Shown here piece after piece: positions 10,652 to 18,746 of a stretch of 64,000 nucleotides of DNA. This DNA is from Novosphingobium pokkalii (GTDB lineage Bacteria > Pseudomonadota > Alphaproteobacteria > Sphingomonadales > Sphingomonadaceae), in NCBI RefSeq assembly GCF_014652855.1, contig NZ_BMZP01000011.1:79692-143691 (forward strand). The letters run 5' to 3'. Position numbers and translations under genes: made by a program. Position 1 is the first letter of the stretch. Each line of letters starts with the position of its first letter. The notes under the pieces are model-generated. The model was not told the origin of the DNA. It made no database searches and saw nothing but the letters and a program-made list of their open reading frames with translations.

Positions 10652-11059
10652 ATGGCGGCGCCGTTTTCCCTGGCCTTCACGGCCCGGCCCGAGCACATCG
10701 ACGAGCTGGGCCATGTCAACAACGCCGTCTGGGTGCAGTGGATGGAAGCCATTGCCACCCGCCATTGGGAAGCCGTGGCGCCGGCCGAGCACCAGGCCGC
10801 CTATGTCTGGGTCGTGACCCGGCACGAGATCGACTATCGCGGCAACGTGCGCGAGGGCGAGAGCGTGACGGCCACCACCTTCATCCCCGATCCGCCCCAT
10901 GGCGCGCGGTTCGACCGCCGCGTGGATTTCGCCGACGCGACGGGCAAAGTGATCGTCAGCGCCCGCACAACCTGGGCCTTGATCGACAAGGCCAGCGGGC
11001 GGCTGGCCCGCATTCCGGCAGACGTGGCTGCGCCGTTCTGGGATGGAGCTGCGGCTTAG
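10652..11059 (+). CDS. Hotdog-fold acyl-CoA thioesterase (4-hydroxybenzoyl-CoA thioesterase type)
   Basis: A 135-residue single-hotdog protein. DELGHVNNAVWVQWMEA (residues ~15-31) is the 4HBT/YbgC signature, with the Asp expected to be catalytic, and YRGNVREGESV is the following strand pair. Such enzymes hydrolyse acyl-CoA or acyl-ACP thioesters; the substrate cannot be told from sequence. It begins 3 bp after the YjbQ-family stop, so the two are very likely co-transcribed. Confidence 0.83.
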   Translation: MAAPFSLAFTARPEHIDELGHVNNAVWVQWMEAIATRHWEAVAPAEHQAAYVWVVTRHEIDYRGNVREGESVTATTFIPDPPHGARFDRRVDFADATGKVIVSARTTWALIDKASGRLARIPADVAAPFWDGAAA

Positions 11060-11132
11060 GTTGCTGCCCTGGTGCAGTGATTGGGGTGCGGCTGAAAGTG
11101 GTGGGAAGCGGCCTTTGCTCAAACCACTGAGC

Positions 11133-11215
11133 GGGGCCCCGCGTCAAGCCCGGGGCGACGTTAAAACATTAAGATAAAAAGCTTTTCCCGTCGCGTCGGA
11201 CTTGATCCGGGGTCC
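11133..11215. repeat. Inverted pair of ~27-bp intergenic repeats
   Basis: GGGCCCCGCGTCAAGCCCGG... (11134-11160) and an imperfect reverse-complement copy ending GGACTTGATCCGGGGTCC (11198-11215) flank an AT-rich spacer that contains AAGATAAAAAGC. The motif resembles the CCCCGGATCAAGTCCGGGG repeat common in alphaproteobacterial spacers. It sits between convergent genes. Confidence 0.65.
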
Positions 11216-11325
11216 AGGCTTCCACCTCGTGCAGGGATCGAGGGCATTGCCGGCCTTCAAGCTGCCCCCCCCCGATCACGTCCGGGGCGCCGCCTTGGCG
11301 GCTTGAGCACCATGCGATCGCCCGC

Positions 11326-13626
11326 TCAGATCACCTGGCGCATGCGATCGGCGGCATTGCGCGCGAGCAGGGCGCAGGCTTCCTGTGGGGGCAAGGCCGG
11401 CCAGAACAGGTGGCCCTGCACCAGTTCGCAGCCGGCGGCGTGCACCAGGCGGCGTTGCAGTTCGGTTTCCACGCCTTCGGCCACCACTTTCATGCGCAGC
11501 GTCTGCCCGAGGGCGACGATCGCCCCCAGGATCGATTGCGCATCGTGGTCGGTCTCGATGTTCTGCACGAACGAGCGATCGATCTTGATGCGGTCGAACT
11601 GGAACGAGCGCAGATAGCTGAGCGAGGAATAGCCGATTCCGAAATCGTCGAGCGCGATGCGGAAGCCCATGCCCTGCAACGTGCGCAGCGACTGCGCAAC
11701 ATGCTCGCTGCGGTCGAGCATCACCCCTTCGGTCACTTCCAGGATCACCCGGCGCGGAGAAATGCCGGTTTCCTCCACCAGCGCCTGGATCGTTTCGACA
11801 AAGCCCTGCGCCATGATCTGGATCGGCGAGAGGTTGATCGAAATGTCGCAGGCGGGCCAATCGCGGCACTGCGTGAAGACGCGGCGCAGCATCCATGTGC
11901 CCAGCGGCACCATCAGCCCGGATTGCTCGGCAATCGGCACGAACACGCCCGGCCCGATGTCGCCGCGTTCGGGATGCGGCCAGCGCAGCAAGGCCTCGAA
12001 CCCTTCGATCTGCCAGGTGGACAGGTCCACGATCGGCTGGAAATGGGCCTGCAATTCGTCGTTCGCGATCGCCCGGCGCAGTTCCAGTTCCAGTTCGCGT
12101 GCCAGCCGTTCGGTGGCATCCATGCCGTTGGTATAGCAGCGATAGCGGGCGCGCCCGCCCTGCTTGGCGCGGTAGAGCGCAATGTCGGCGCGGCGCAGCA
12201 GTTCGGCCGCATCCTCGGTCTGGCCCGGCCCCCAACTGATCCCGCAGGAACAGGTCACGCCCAGGCTGTGCCCGGAAATGATGAACGGCTCGGCCATCAG
12301 GCCCACCACCTGCCGCCCCAGCGCGTTGGCGGCGCCCAGCCCACCGGTGGTGCGGCGCAGGACGACGAATTCGTCCCCGCCGAAGCGGGCGATCAGGTCG
12401 GTCTGGAGCAGCCCGTCGCGCAGGCGCCGCGCCACCTGGGTGACCAGTTCGTCGCCCACGTGGTGACCCATGGTGTCGTTCACGGTCTTGAACGCATCGA
12501 GATCGATGTAAGCGACGAACACGTCACCCTGCCCGCCCTGCGCGCGCTGCCGGATCGCGCACGCCAGTTCCTCGCGCAGTCGCTCGGCAAAGTGGAGGCG
12601 ATTGGCCAGGCCCGACATCGGATCGTGCAGCGCGTTGTGCTGCGCCTGGGCCTCGCTGAGTTGCAGGTGCTGCGTGGTCTCGCGCATGCGCCGTACGATC
12701 ATCACGCCCCCGGCCAGAACCGCCAGGAACAGGAAGATCCAGGTGGCCAGCAGGGGCGCCGTGCCGCGCCAGATGGTCGGCCCCGGCAATTGCGGTGTCC
12801 ACACGAAATAGCCGACTCGCGAACCGTCGGCGCTGAAACGCGGCAGGACATTGAGCGAGATGCCCGGCGGCACGCTGCGCACGAAGCGGAAATCGGGCAG
12901 CAGGAGATCGGCGCCGAGCGCGCGCATGACCGCTGCATCGATCACGCGCGTGGTGACGAGATAGCGCGGCTCGGCCGTGAGCAGGGCATAGTCGCGATCG
13001 GGCACAATCGCGGCCACGGTCAACAGCATGGGCCTGCCGTCTTTCCACACCAGCGTCGACGCCCAGCGCGAGAGTGGCGCGCCGCGCCGATCTTCTGGCC
13101 ACAGCGTGTCACCAAGCCGGGCGAAGCGCGCCACCGTGCCATAGACCCGGGCATTGCTGCGGGCCTTGGCCAAAGTGGCTTCCACCTGCCAGCGCGCCTG
13201 CGCATAGGGATAGTCCGGCGCGGGACGCCCCTCCTTCCACGCGCGCACCAGGGTTCCGTCGTGATCAACCAGCATGGTTTCGGCAGCGCCCTGGTTGGTC
13301 CACGGGAACATGCCGAGTTCGCGATCCATCCACGCGATATCGTTGTCGAGCACGGCGTGGCGCATCGAATCGTCCCACACCAGTTGCCCGGTCTGACCGA
13401 TGATGACCGTGCGCACCCGGGTATCGAGATAGCGCGCCACCATCTCGCGCTCGTCCTTGCGCGTAAATGCATCGGCAACGTGGATGGAATGATTGAGAGC
13501 CGCCATCAGGGCGCCCGACAGGGCCAGCAGCGCCGCGAAGGTGGCACCGACAATCCAGCCTGTGCGCTGTTCCTCGCTCAACCTACCTGTCCCCCGGCCC
13601 CGTGAAGCTGGCACGGCCCGCACCAA
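11326..13626 (-). CDS. Membrane-bound diguanylate cyclase/phosphodiesterase (CHASE4-like sensor, GGDEF, EAL)
   Basis: Controls cyclic-di-GMP. TM1 at about residues 25-45, then a periplasmic CHASE4-like region (DSMRHAVLDNDIAWMDREL) to about 280, TM2 at ~287-310, then GGDEF (~325-490) and EAL (~505-755). The cyclase motif RFGGDEFVV is intact. On the EAL side EALLRW, ISINLSPIQI, DDFGIGYSSLSYL, KIDRSFV and VVAEGVET are all intact, so both activities are possible. No ATG lies before TM1; the start is non-ATG, either TTG at 13626 or, closer to the conserved region, TTG at 13581 (after GGGACAGGTAGG). Total length 766 from the outer start. It stands alone. Confidence 0.88.
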   Translation of the reverse strand: MVRAVPASRGRGTGRLSEEQRTGWIVGATFAALLALSGALMAALNHSIHVADAFTRKDEREMVARYLDTRVRTVIIGQTGQLVWDDSMRHAVLDNDIAWMDRELGMFPWTNQGAAETMLVDHDGTLVRAWKEGRPAPDYPYAQARWQVEATLAKARSNARVYGTVARFARLGDTLWPEDRRGAPLSRWASTLVWKDGRPMLLTVAAIVPDRDYALLTAEPRYLVTTRVIDAAVMRALGADLLLPDFRFVRSVPPGISLNVLPRFSADGSRVGYFVWTPQLPGPTIWRGTAPLLATWIFLFLAVLAGGVMIVRRMRETTQHLQLSEAQAQHNALHDPMSGLANRLHFAERLREELACAIRQRAQGGQGDVFVAYIDLDAFKTVNDTMGHHVGDELVTQVARRLRDGLLQTDLIARFGGDEFVVLRRTTGGLGAANALGRQVVGLMAEPFIISGHSLGVTCSCGISWGPGQTEDAAELLRRADIALYRAKQGGRARYRCYTNGMDATERLARELELELRRAIANDELQAHFQPIVDLSTWQIEGFEALLRWPHPERGDIGPGVFVPIAEQSGLMVPLGTWMLRRVFTQCRDWPACDISINLSPIQIMAQGFVETIQALVEETGISPRRVILEVTEGVMLDRSEHVAQSLRTLQGMGFRIALDDFGIGYSSLSYLRSFQFDRIKIDRSFVQNIETDHDAQSILGAIVALGQTLRMKVVAEGVETELQRRLVHAAGCELVQGHLFWPALPPQEACALLARNAADRMRQVI

Positions 13627-13812
13627 CCTATTAGGAAGCGTGGAGGAATATTACCAAGAAATGGTTAGCAAGGCCGCAGCCGGCACAAATTCGCGACAGC
13701 CGTCATCCTGTCTCTTTGGGAACCAGCACCCCGATCCGTCGTTAAGCCGGCATACAAGGATGCCAATCCGCGCCACCGTGAAACACGGGGCGCCCCGTTC
13801 CAGGAGCCTCCC

Positions 13813-13962
13813 ATGCTGTTGACCATCGCTCTCGTGCTGCTCGTGCTGTGGGCGCTGGGTGTGTTCGCCTTCAAGGTGACCGCCGGCGTCATCCACATTC
13901 TGCTGGTCCTTGCCATCATCGTGGGTCTGGTGCAGCTCTTCACCGGTCGTCGAACCGTCTGA
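13813..13962 (+). CDS. Small membrane protein, lmo0937/DUF5670-like
   Basis: A 49-codon ORF (MLLTIALVLLVLWALGVFAF at the start) with two hydrophobic segments, residues 2-20 and 26-43, separated by a KVTAGV turn and ending in GRRTV. The two-helix layout with a central GGxIHILLVLAII-like segment and a short basic tail matches the lmo0937-family small membrane proteins; members often appear in general stress regulons. AGGAG at 13802-13806 gives a well-placed ribosome site for this ATG. It stands alone between the GGDEF-EAL gene and an aldehyde dehydrogenase gene. Confidence 0.72.
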   Translation: MLLTIALVLLVLWALGVFAFKVTAGVIHILLVLAIIVGLVQLFTGRRTV

Positions 13963-14097
13963 CCGGACACGCCGCGCCCAAAAGTTTGGTCCACGGCGTG
14001 AAACCTTCCCTTTTTGCCGCCCACAAGCGGCCTTGCCATCGCGCTTTCCTCCGCCTAAAAGTTAGCCAACCTAACTTATTGGATCGGAGAAAGCGCG

Positions 14098-15522
14098 ATG
14101 CGCGAACGCCTTCAGCATTACATCGACGGCCAGTGGGTCGATAGCCAGGGTGGCCGTCGCCATGAAGTGATCAACCCGGCGACCGAGGAACCGTGCGCCG
14201 CGATCACGCTGGGCACCCCAGCCGATGTCGATGCCGCCGTCGCTGCCGCCCGCCGCGCCTTCAAGACGTTCAGCCGCACCACGCGCGAGGAACGGCTCGC
14301 CCTGCTTGGCCGCGTGGTGGAAGAATACAAGAAGCGCATTCCCGACCTTGCCCACGCCATGGCCGAGGAAATGGGGGCGCCGCTCAGCTTTGCCAGCACC
14401 GCCCAGGTCGGCGCGGGCATCGGCGGCTTCATGGGCACGATCGCCGCGCTCCAGAATTTCCAGTTCGTGGAAGACAACGGCGCGTTCAAGGTGGCCTATG
14501 AACCGATCGGCGTCGTCGGCCTGATCACGCCCTGGAACTGGCCACTCAACCAGATCGCGTTGAAAGTGGCGCCGGCCCTGGCGGCGGGCAACACCATGGT
14601 GCTCAAGCCGTCGGAAGAATGCCCGACCTGCGCCGCGATCCTGGCCGAAGTGATGGATGCCGCCAGCGTGCCGCCCGGCGTGTTCAACCTGGTCCAGGGC
14701 GATGGCCCCGGCGTGGGCACCGCGATCAGCAGCCATCCCGATATCGACATGGTCAGCTTCACCGGTTCGACCCGCGCCGGGATCATGGTGGCCAAGGCGG
14801 CGGCCGACACTGTCAAGCGCGTGCACCAGGAACTGGGCGGCAAGTCTCCCAACCTCGTGCTGCCCGATGCCGATTTTGCCAGCCAGCTTCCCGCCACGGC
14901 CTCTGGCCCGCTGGTCAATTCGGGGCAGAGCTGCATCTGCCCCTCGCGCATCCTCGTCCCGCGCGAGCGCCAGGCCGAAGCCGCCGCGTTCGTCAAGGCG
15001 ATGTACAGCGCCGCCAAGGTGGGCAATCCGCTGGAAGAAGGCGGCCACCTCGGCCCGGTGGTCAACAAGGCGCAGCATGACAAGATTCGCGGCCTGATCC
15101 AGTCCGCGATCGATGAAGGCGCCACGCTGGAATGCGGCGGCCCCGATCTGCCGGCCGAAGTCAACCGCGGCTATTACATTGCGCCGACGCTGTTTTCCAA
15201 CGTCACGCCGGACATGCGGATCGCCAAGGAGGAAATCTTCGGCCCGGTGGCGACGATCATTCCCTACGACAGCCTGGACGAAGCGATCGAGATCGCCAAC
15301 GACACCAGCTATGGCCTGTCGGCCTGCATCACCGGCGATCCGGCCAAGGCCGCCGACGTGGTGCCGGCGCTGCGCGCGGGGATGGTGGCGATCAACAACT
15401 GGGGGCCGACGCCGGGCGCGCCGTTCGGTGGCTACAAGCAATCGGGCAATGGCCGCGAGGGCGGGCTCTATGGCCTGAAGGACTTCATGGAAATGAAAGC
15501 AATCAGCGGCCTGCCGGCCTGA
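14098..15522 (+). CDS. Aldehyde dehydrogenase family protein
   Basis: NAD(P)-dependent aldehyde dehydrogenase of 474 residues. Seen are VGLITPWNWPLNQ (cofactor entry), VSFTGSTRAG (Rossmann turn), HQELGGKSPN with the general-base Glu, and NSGQSCICPSRI with the nucleophilic Cys279, then KEEIFGPVATI and FGGYKQSGNGRE. It falls in the broad aldehyde/betaine-aldehyde dehydrogenase group; the substrate is not evident. GGATCGGAGAAAGCG upstream provides a ribosome site. It is monocistronic, closed by the terminator at 15533-15562. Confidence 0.88.
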   Translation: MRERLQHYIDGQWVDSQGGRRHEVINPATEEPCAAITLGTPADVDAAVAAARRAFKTFSRTTREERLALLGRVVEEYKKRIPDLAHAMAEEMGAPLSFASTAQVGAGIGGFMGTIAALQNFQFVEDNGAFKVAYEPIGVVGLITPWNWPLNQIALKVAPALAAGNTMVLKPSEECPTCAAILAEVMDAASVPPGVFNLVQGDGPGVGTAISSHPDIDMVSFTGSTRAGIMVAKAAADTVKRVHQELGGKSPNLVLPDADFASQLPATASGPLVNSGQSCICPSRILVPRERQAEAAAFVKAMYSAAKVGNPLEEGGHLGPVVNKAQHDKIRGLIQSAIDEGATLECGGPDLPAEVNRGYYIAPTLFSNVTPDMRIAKEEIFGPVATIIPYDSLDEAIEIANDTSYGLSACITGDPAKAADVVPALRAGMVAINNWGPTPGAPFGGYKQSGNGREGGLYGLKDFMEMKAISGLPA

Positions 15523-15532
15523 TGACGTGAAA

Positions 15533-15562
15533 AAGGCCGCTCCCTGCCGGGGGCGGCCTTTT
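15533..15562 (+). terminator. Rho-independent terminator after the aldehyde dehydrogenase gene
   Basis: AAGGCCGCTCCC and GGGGGCGGCCTT form a strong GC stem with a short loop, ending in a TTTT run. It lies between two convergent genes and may serve both, since A's precede the stem. Confidence 0.8.
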
Positions 15563-15582
15563 GCTGTGTCACACCAGGATTT

Positions 15583-17712
15583 TCAGGCCGATTCGAGGCC
15601 AGCCTGCAACGGCACCTGGCGCACCCGCTTGCCGGTGGCGGCAAAGATCGCGTTGGCCACGGCCGGGGCAATCACGGCGGCGGGCGGCTCGCCCATCCCG
15701 CCCGGTGCGTTGTCGGTCGGCATCACGTGCGTGATCACGCGGGGCGCCTCGTTCATGCGCAATGGGCGCACGTCGTTGTAGTTGGATTGGGCAATCCGCC
15801 CCTTGTCCAGCGTCACCCCGCCATAGAGCGCGGCGGACAGGGCAAAGATCACCCCGCCCTCGATCTGGGCCTTCACGCCCAGCGGGTTGATCGCCGGCCC
15901 GCAATCGACCGCCACGGTCACCTGCGGCACGGCGATCTGCCGCTGCGCGTCCACTTTCACGTGCGCCACGGCCGCCAGGCAGGTATCCCAGATGTGCAGC
16001 ACGGCCAGGCCCAGCCCTTCGCCCTTGGGCAAGGCCTTGCCCCAGCCGGCTTCGGCCGCCGCCTTTTGCAGCACGGCGCGGGCGCGCGGATCGATGATGC
16101 GGGCCAGGCGCCAGGCCAGCGGATCCTGCCCGGCTGCCAGCGCCAATTCATCGGCAAAGCTTTCGATCACGAACGTGTTGCGCAGGCCGCCCACGCCGCG
16201 CCACCAGCCGGTGGGCATGGCGCTTTCGACCTGCTTGAACGTCACCAGCCGCGCCTTGGCCGGATAGAGCGGGGCAGTCGCGCCATCCACGGCATCGTCG
16301 TCCACGCCGTTGAACTTGTCCCCGAGGAAGCGCGCCATCACCGCCGAACCGGCGATGCGATGCTCCCACGCCGTGACGTTGCCGGCGGCATCGAGGCTGG
16401 CGCTGATGCGGTCTGCATAGGCGGGGCGCACCATGTCGTGCTGGATGTCTTCCTCGCGCGTCCACACCAGCTTGACCGGATAGGGCACCTTGGCGGCCAG
16501 GCTGACGGCGCGCTCCACCATGTCGGTTTCCAGCCGCCGGCCAAAGCCGCCACCCATCAGGAAATTGTGCAGCCGCACCTTGTCTTCGGCAACGCCGGCC
16601 ACGCGGGCGGCGGCAGCGCGGGCATCGCTGGGCACTTGCGTGCCGGTCCACACTTCCACGCCCTGCGGCGTGACATGGGCGGTGCAGTTGCCCGGCTCCA
16701 TCGTGGCGTGGGCCAGGAACGGCTGGTGATAGAGCGCTTCCACCGTCCTGGCCGCGCCGGTCCGCGCGGCGGCCAGATCGCCTTCCGCCTTGGCCGTCAC
16801 GCCCGGCCGGGCCACGGCGGCGGTCAGCGCGGCATCCACCTGCGCCTGGTCCAGCCCGGCGTTGGCGCCCTCGTTCCAGCGCGGCGCGGCCGCTTCCAGG
16901 CCCTTCTTCGCGGTCCACAGGCTGTCGGCAGTGACGAACAGGCAATCGTCGAGCGCCACCACATCGGCCACGCCGGGCACGGCCCTGGCGGCGGCGGCAT
17001 CATGACCGGCCAGCTTGCCGCCGAACACCGGCGACTGCGCCAGCGTGGCGATTTTCATGCCCGGCACCTGGACATCGATGCCGAACGGCGCCGTGCCGCG
17101 CACCTTGCCGGCGCTGTCCAGCCGGCGCTGGTCCCTGCCGATCACTTTCCAGGCCGAGGGCGGCACCGGCACGGCATCGGTGGGCACGCGCGTGGCGGCA
17201 TCGGCGACCAGAGCGGCAAAGGCCAGGCGCTGGCCCGTGGCGGGATTGGTCACCGCGCCATCGGCCAGGGTGAGGCCATCGGGCATGACTTTCCAGCGCC
17301 GCGCCGCCGCATCGACCAGCGCCATGCGCGCATTGGCAGCCGCCTGGCGCAGCGGCTTCCACAGCTCGCGGATTGAGGTCGAGCCGCCCGTGGTCGTGTC
17401 CACCGGCGCAAAGCGGGCGCGGTCTGCCTCGGGAATCGACACGTCGATCGCGGTGGGCGCAAGGCCCAGTTCCTCGGCCACCAGCATGGTCAGGGCGGTC
17501 ATGATGCCCTGGCCCATCTCGGTCTTGGGCAGGGCCAGCGAGACTTTGCCATCGGCCAGCACGGCGAGGTAGCCGTTGGCGGAAAGCTGGGCCGGCGCGG
17601 TCGACAAGGCGCGGTGCAGCGGCACGACGAGCGCGCCGGCGAGCACGGCCGAGCCGGCCAGGAAAGCGCGGCGCGAGGTGGCGGGGGAAATGGTCATGGC
17701 CATGCGCCTCAC
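15583..17712 (-). CDS. Xanthine-dehydrogenase-family molybdopterin-binding subunit (isoquinoline 1-oxidoreductase type), Tat-exported
   Basis: Catalytic subunit (709 residues) of a periplasmic molybdenum hydroxylase. The N-terminus has a Tat motif (TSRRAFLAGSAVLAGALVV), so it is folded and exported with its cofactor. Molybdopterin-binding segments include LPKTEMGQGIMTALTMLVAE, FLMGGGFGRRLETD and GMGEPPAAVIAPAVANAI near the C-terminus, where the Glu of GEPP is the conserved active-site glutamate. These two-subunit enzymes oxidise N-heterocycles or aldehydes; the substrate is unknown. The gene overlaps the 2Fe-2S subunit stop by 4 bp and follows cytochrome c, giving an electron path Mo - FeS - cytochrome c. 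Confidence 0.9.
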   Translation of the reverse strand: MRRMAMTISPATSRRAFLAGSAVLAGALVVPLHRALSTAPAQLSANGYLAVLADGKVSLALPKTEMGQGIMTALTMLVAEELGLAPTAIDVSIPEADRARFAPVDTTTGGSTSIRELWKPLRQAAANARMALVDAAARRWKVMPDGLTLADGAVTNPATGQRLAFAALVADAATRVPTDAVPVPPSAWKVIGRDQRRLDSAGKVRGTAPFGIDVQVPGMKIATLAQSPVFGGKLAGHDAAAARAVPGVADVVALDDCLFVTADSLWTAKKGLEAAAPRWNEGANAGLDQAQVDAALTAAVARPGVTAKAEGDLAAARTGAARTVEALYHQPFLAHATMEPGNCTAHVTPQGVEVWTGTQVPSDARAAAARVAGVAEDKVRLHNFLMGGGFGRRLETDMVERAVSLAAKVPYPVKLVWTREEDIQHDMVRPAYADRISASLDAAGNVTAWEHRIAGSAVMARFLGDKFNGVDDDAVDGATAPLYPAKARLVTFKQVESAMPTGWWRGVGGLRNTFVIESFADELALAAGQDPLAWRLARIIDPRARAVLQKAAAEAGWGKALPKGEGLGLAVLHIWDTCLAAVAHVKVDAQRQIAVPQVTVAVDCGPAINPLGVKAQIEGGVIFALSAALYGGVTLDKGRIAQSNYNDVRPLRMNEAPRVITHVMPTDNAPGGMGEPPAAVIAPAVANAIFAATGKRVRQVPLQAGLESA

Positions 17713-18173
17713 GCCTTGATCGTGTCGGCGGCGCGATGGATCGCGGCGCGGATGCGGTTGTAGGTGCCGCAGCGGCAGATATTGCCGCTCATGCCTTCAT
17801 CGATGGCGGCATCATCGGGCGTGGGATTGGCCTTGAGCAGCGCCGCGGCCGCCACGATCTGGCCCGGCTGGCAATAGCCGCACTGCACCACGTCCAGCTC
17901 TTCCCAGGCCGCCGCCAGGGCTTTGCCCAGCGGTTGCCCGGTCAGGCCGGCGATCGTGGTCACGGCCTTGCCGGCGACGGCCGAAACCGGCGTCTGGCAG
18001 GCGAACTGGCGCTCGCCATCGACCAGCACGCTACACGCGCCGCACAGGCCCGCTCCGCATCCGAACTTGACGCCGGTGATCCCGGCAATGTCGCGCAAGG
18101 CCCACAGCAGCGGCATGTCATCGGCCACGGCGAGGGAACGTTGCTGGCCGTCGATCGTCAGCGAAACGGGCAT
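17709..18173 (-). CDS. 2Fe-2S subunit of the molybdenum hydroxylase
   Basis: A 154-residue electron-transfer subunit. The N-terminal plant-type ferredoxin motif KFGCGAGLCGACSVLVDGE and the C-terminal motif QCGYCQPGQ with SGNICRCGTYNRI each bind one 2Fe-2S cluster. The open frame extends 45 bp upstream, but MPVSLTIDG begins the family's first strand and is preceded by CGGAG, so I start there. It has no Tat signal of its own, as is usual; it is presumably carried out with the large subunit. Confidence 0.92.
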   Translation of the reverse strand: MPVSLTIDGQQRSLAVADDMPLLWALRDIAGITGVKFGCGAGLCGACSVLVDGERQFACQTPVSAVAGKAVTTIAGLTGQPLGKALAAAWEELDVVQCGYCQPGQIVAAAALLKANPTPDDAAIDEGMSGNICRCGTYNRIRAAIHRAADTIKA

Positions 18174-18192
18174 GGGCAGTGCTCCGAAGGTA

Positions 18193-18570
18193 TCAGTGCA
18201 GCGTCTTGAGGTAGGCAATCACGTCGGCGCGCTTCTTGGCATCGGGAATGGCCACGACCATGCGCGTACCAGGCACCAGCTTGCCCGGCGCGGTGAGGAA
18301 GGTGTCAAGCGTCTTGGGATCCCAGGTCTTGCCCGAGTTCTTGAGCGCGGTGGAATAGGCGAACTGGGTGGAACCAGCCTTGCGCCCGACCACGCCCCAC
18401 AGGTTGGGCGCGGCAAAGCCCTTGGCCCCGGCGGTGTTGACATGGCACATCTGGCACTGCTGCTTGAACGTGGCAGCGCCAGCAGCAGCGTTCTGGGCCT
18501 GGGCCGCAGGCGCCGTCACGGCTGCGGCCAGGCCAACCAGGGCAGAAACAAACAGGGGGATGCGACGCAT
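18193..18570 (-). CDS. Class I cytochrome c, electron acceptor of the molybdenum hydroxylase
   Basis: Periplasmic c-type cytochrome, 125 residues. Sec signal peptide MRRIPLFVSALVGLAAAV... ending at AQAQ (about residue 24). Haem attachment CQMCH, and GTRMVVAIPDAKKRADVIAYL with the Met axial ligand. AAGGA precedes this ATG; the upstream in-frame extension has no signal-like sequence. It is the first gene of the cytochrome - 2Fe-2S - Mo subunit operon, 19 bp ahead of the next gene, and probably passes electrons to the respiratory chain. Confidence 0.9.
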   Translation of the reverse strand: MRRIPLFVSALVGLAAAVTAPAAQAQNAAAGAATFKQQCQMCHVNTAGAKGFAAPNLWGVVGRKAGSTQFAYSTALKNSGKTWDPKTLDTFLTAPGKLVPGTRMVVAIPDAKKRADVIAYLKTLH

Positions 18571-18746
18571 TCTCGATCGTCCTTCAGGTGTTGATCGCAA
18601 GACATTCCGGCTCCCGCTCGGCGCCGGAATCAAAAAGTGGGATCGAAGGCGGCCGGCCCGCACGGACCACCGCCAGCGGCATCGTTGTGCACGATCGGCC
18701 GGCAAAGGTCCATCGATTCAGGCGGCCAGCCATGGCTTGCCGCCCG

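Noticed and set aside
18604..18630. ATTCCGGC...GCCGGAAT hairpin after puuB
   Set aside because: Good stem, but followed by CAAAAAG on the plus strand and with no T-run after it on the minus strand where it would be needed as a terminator.
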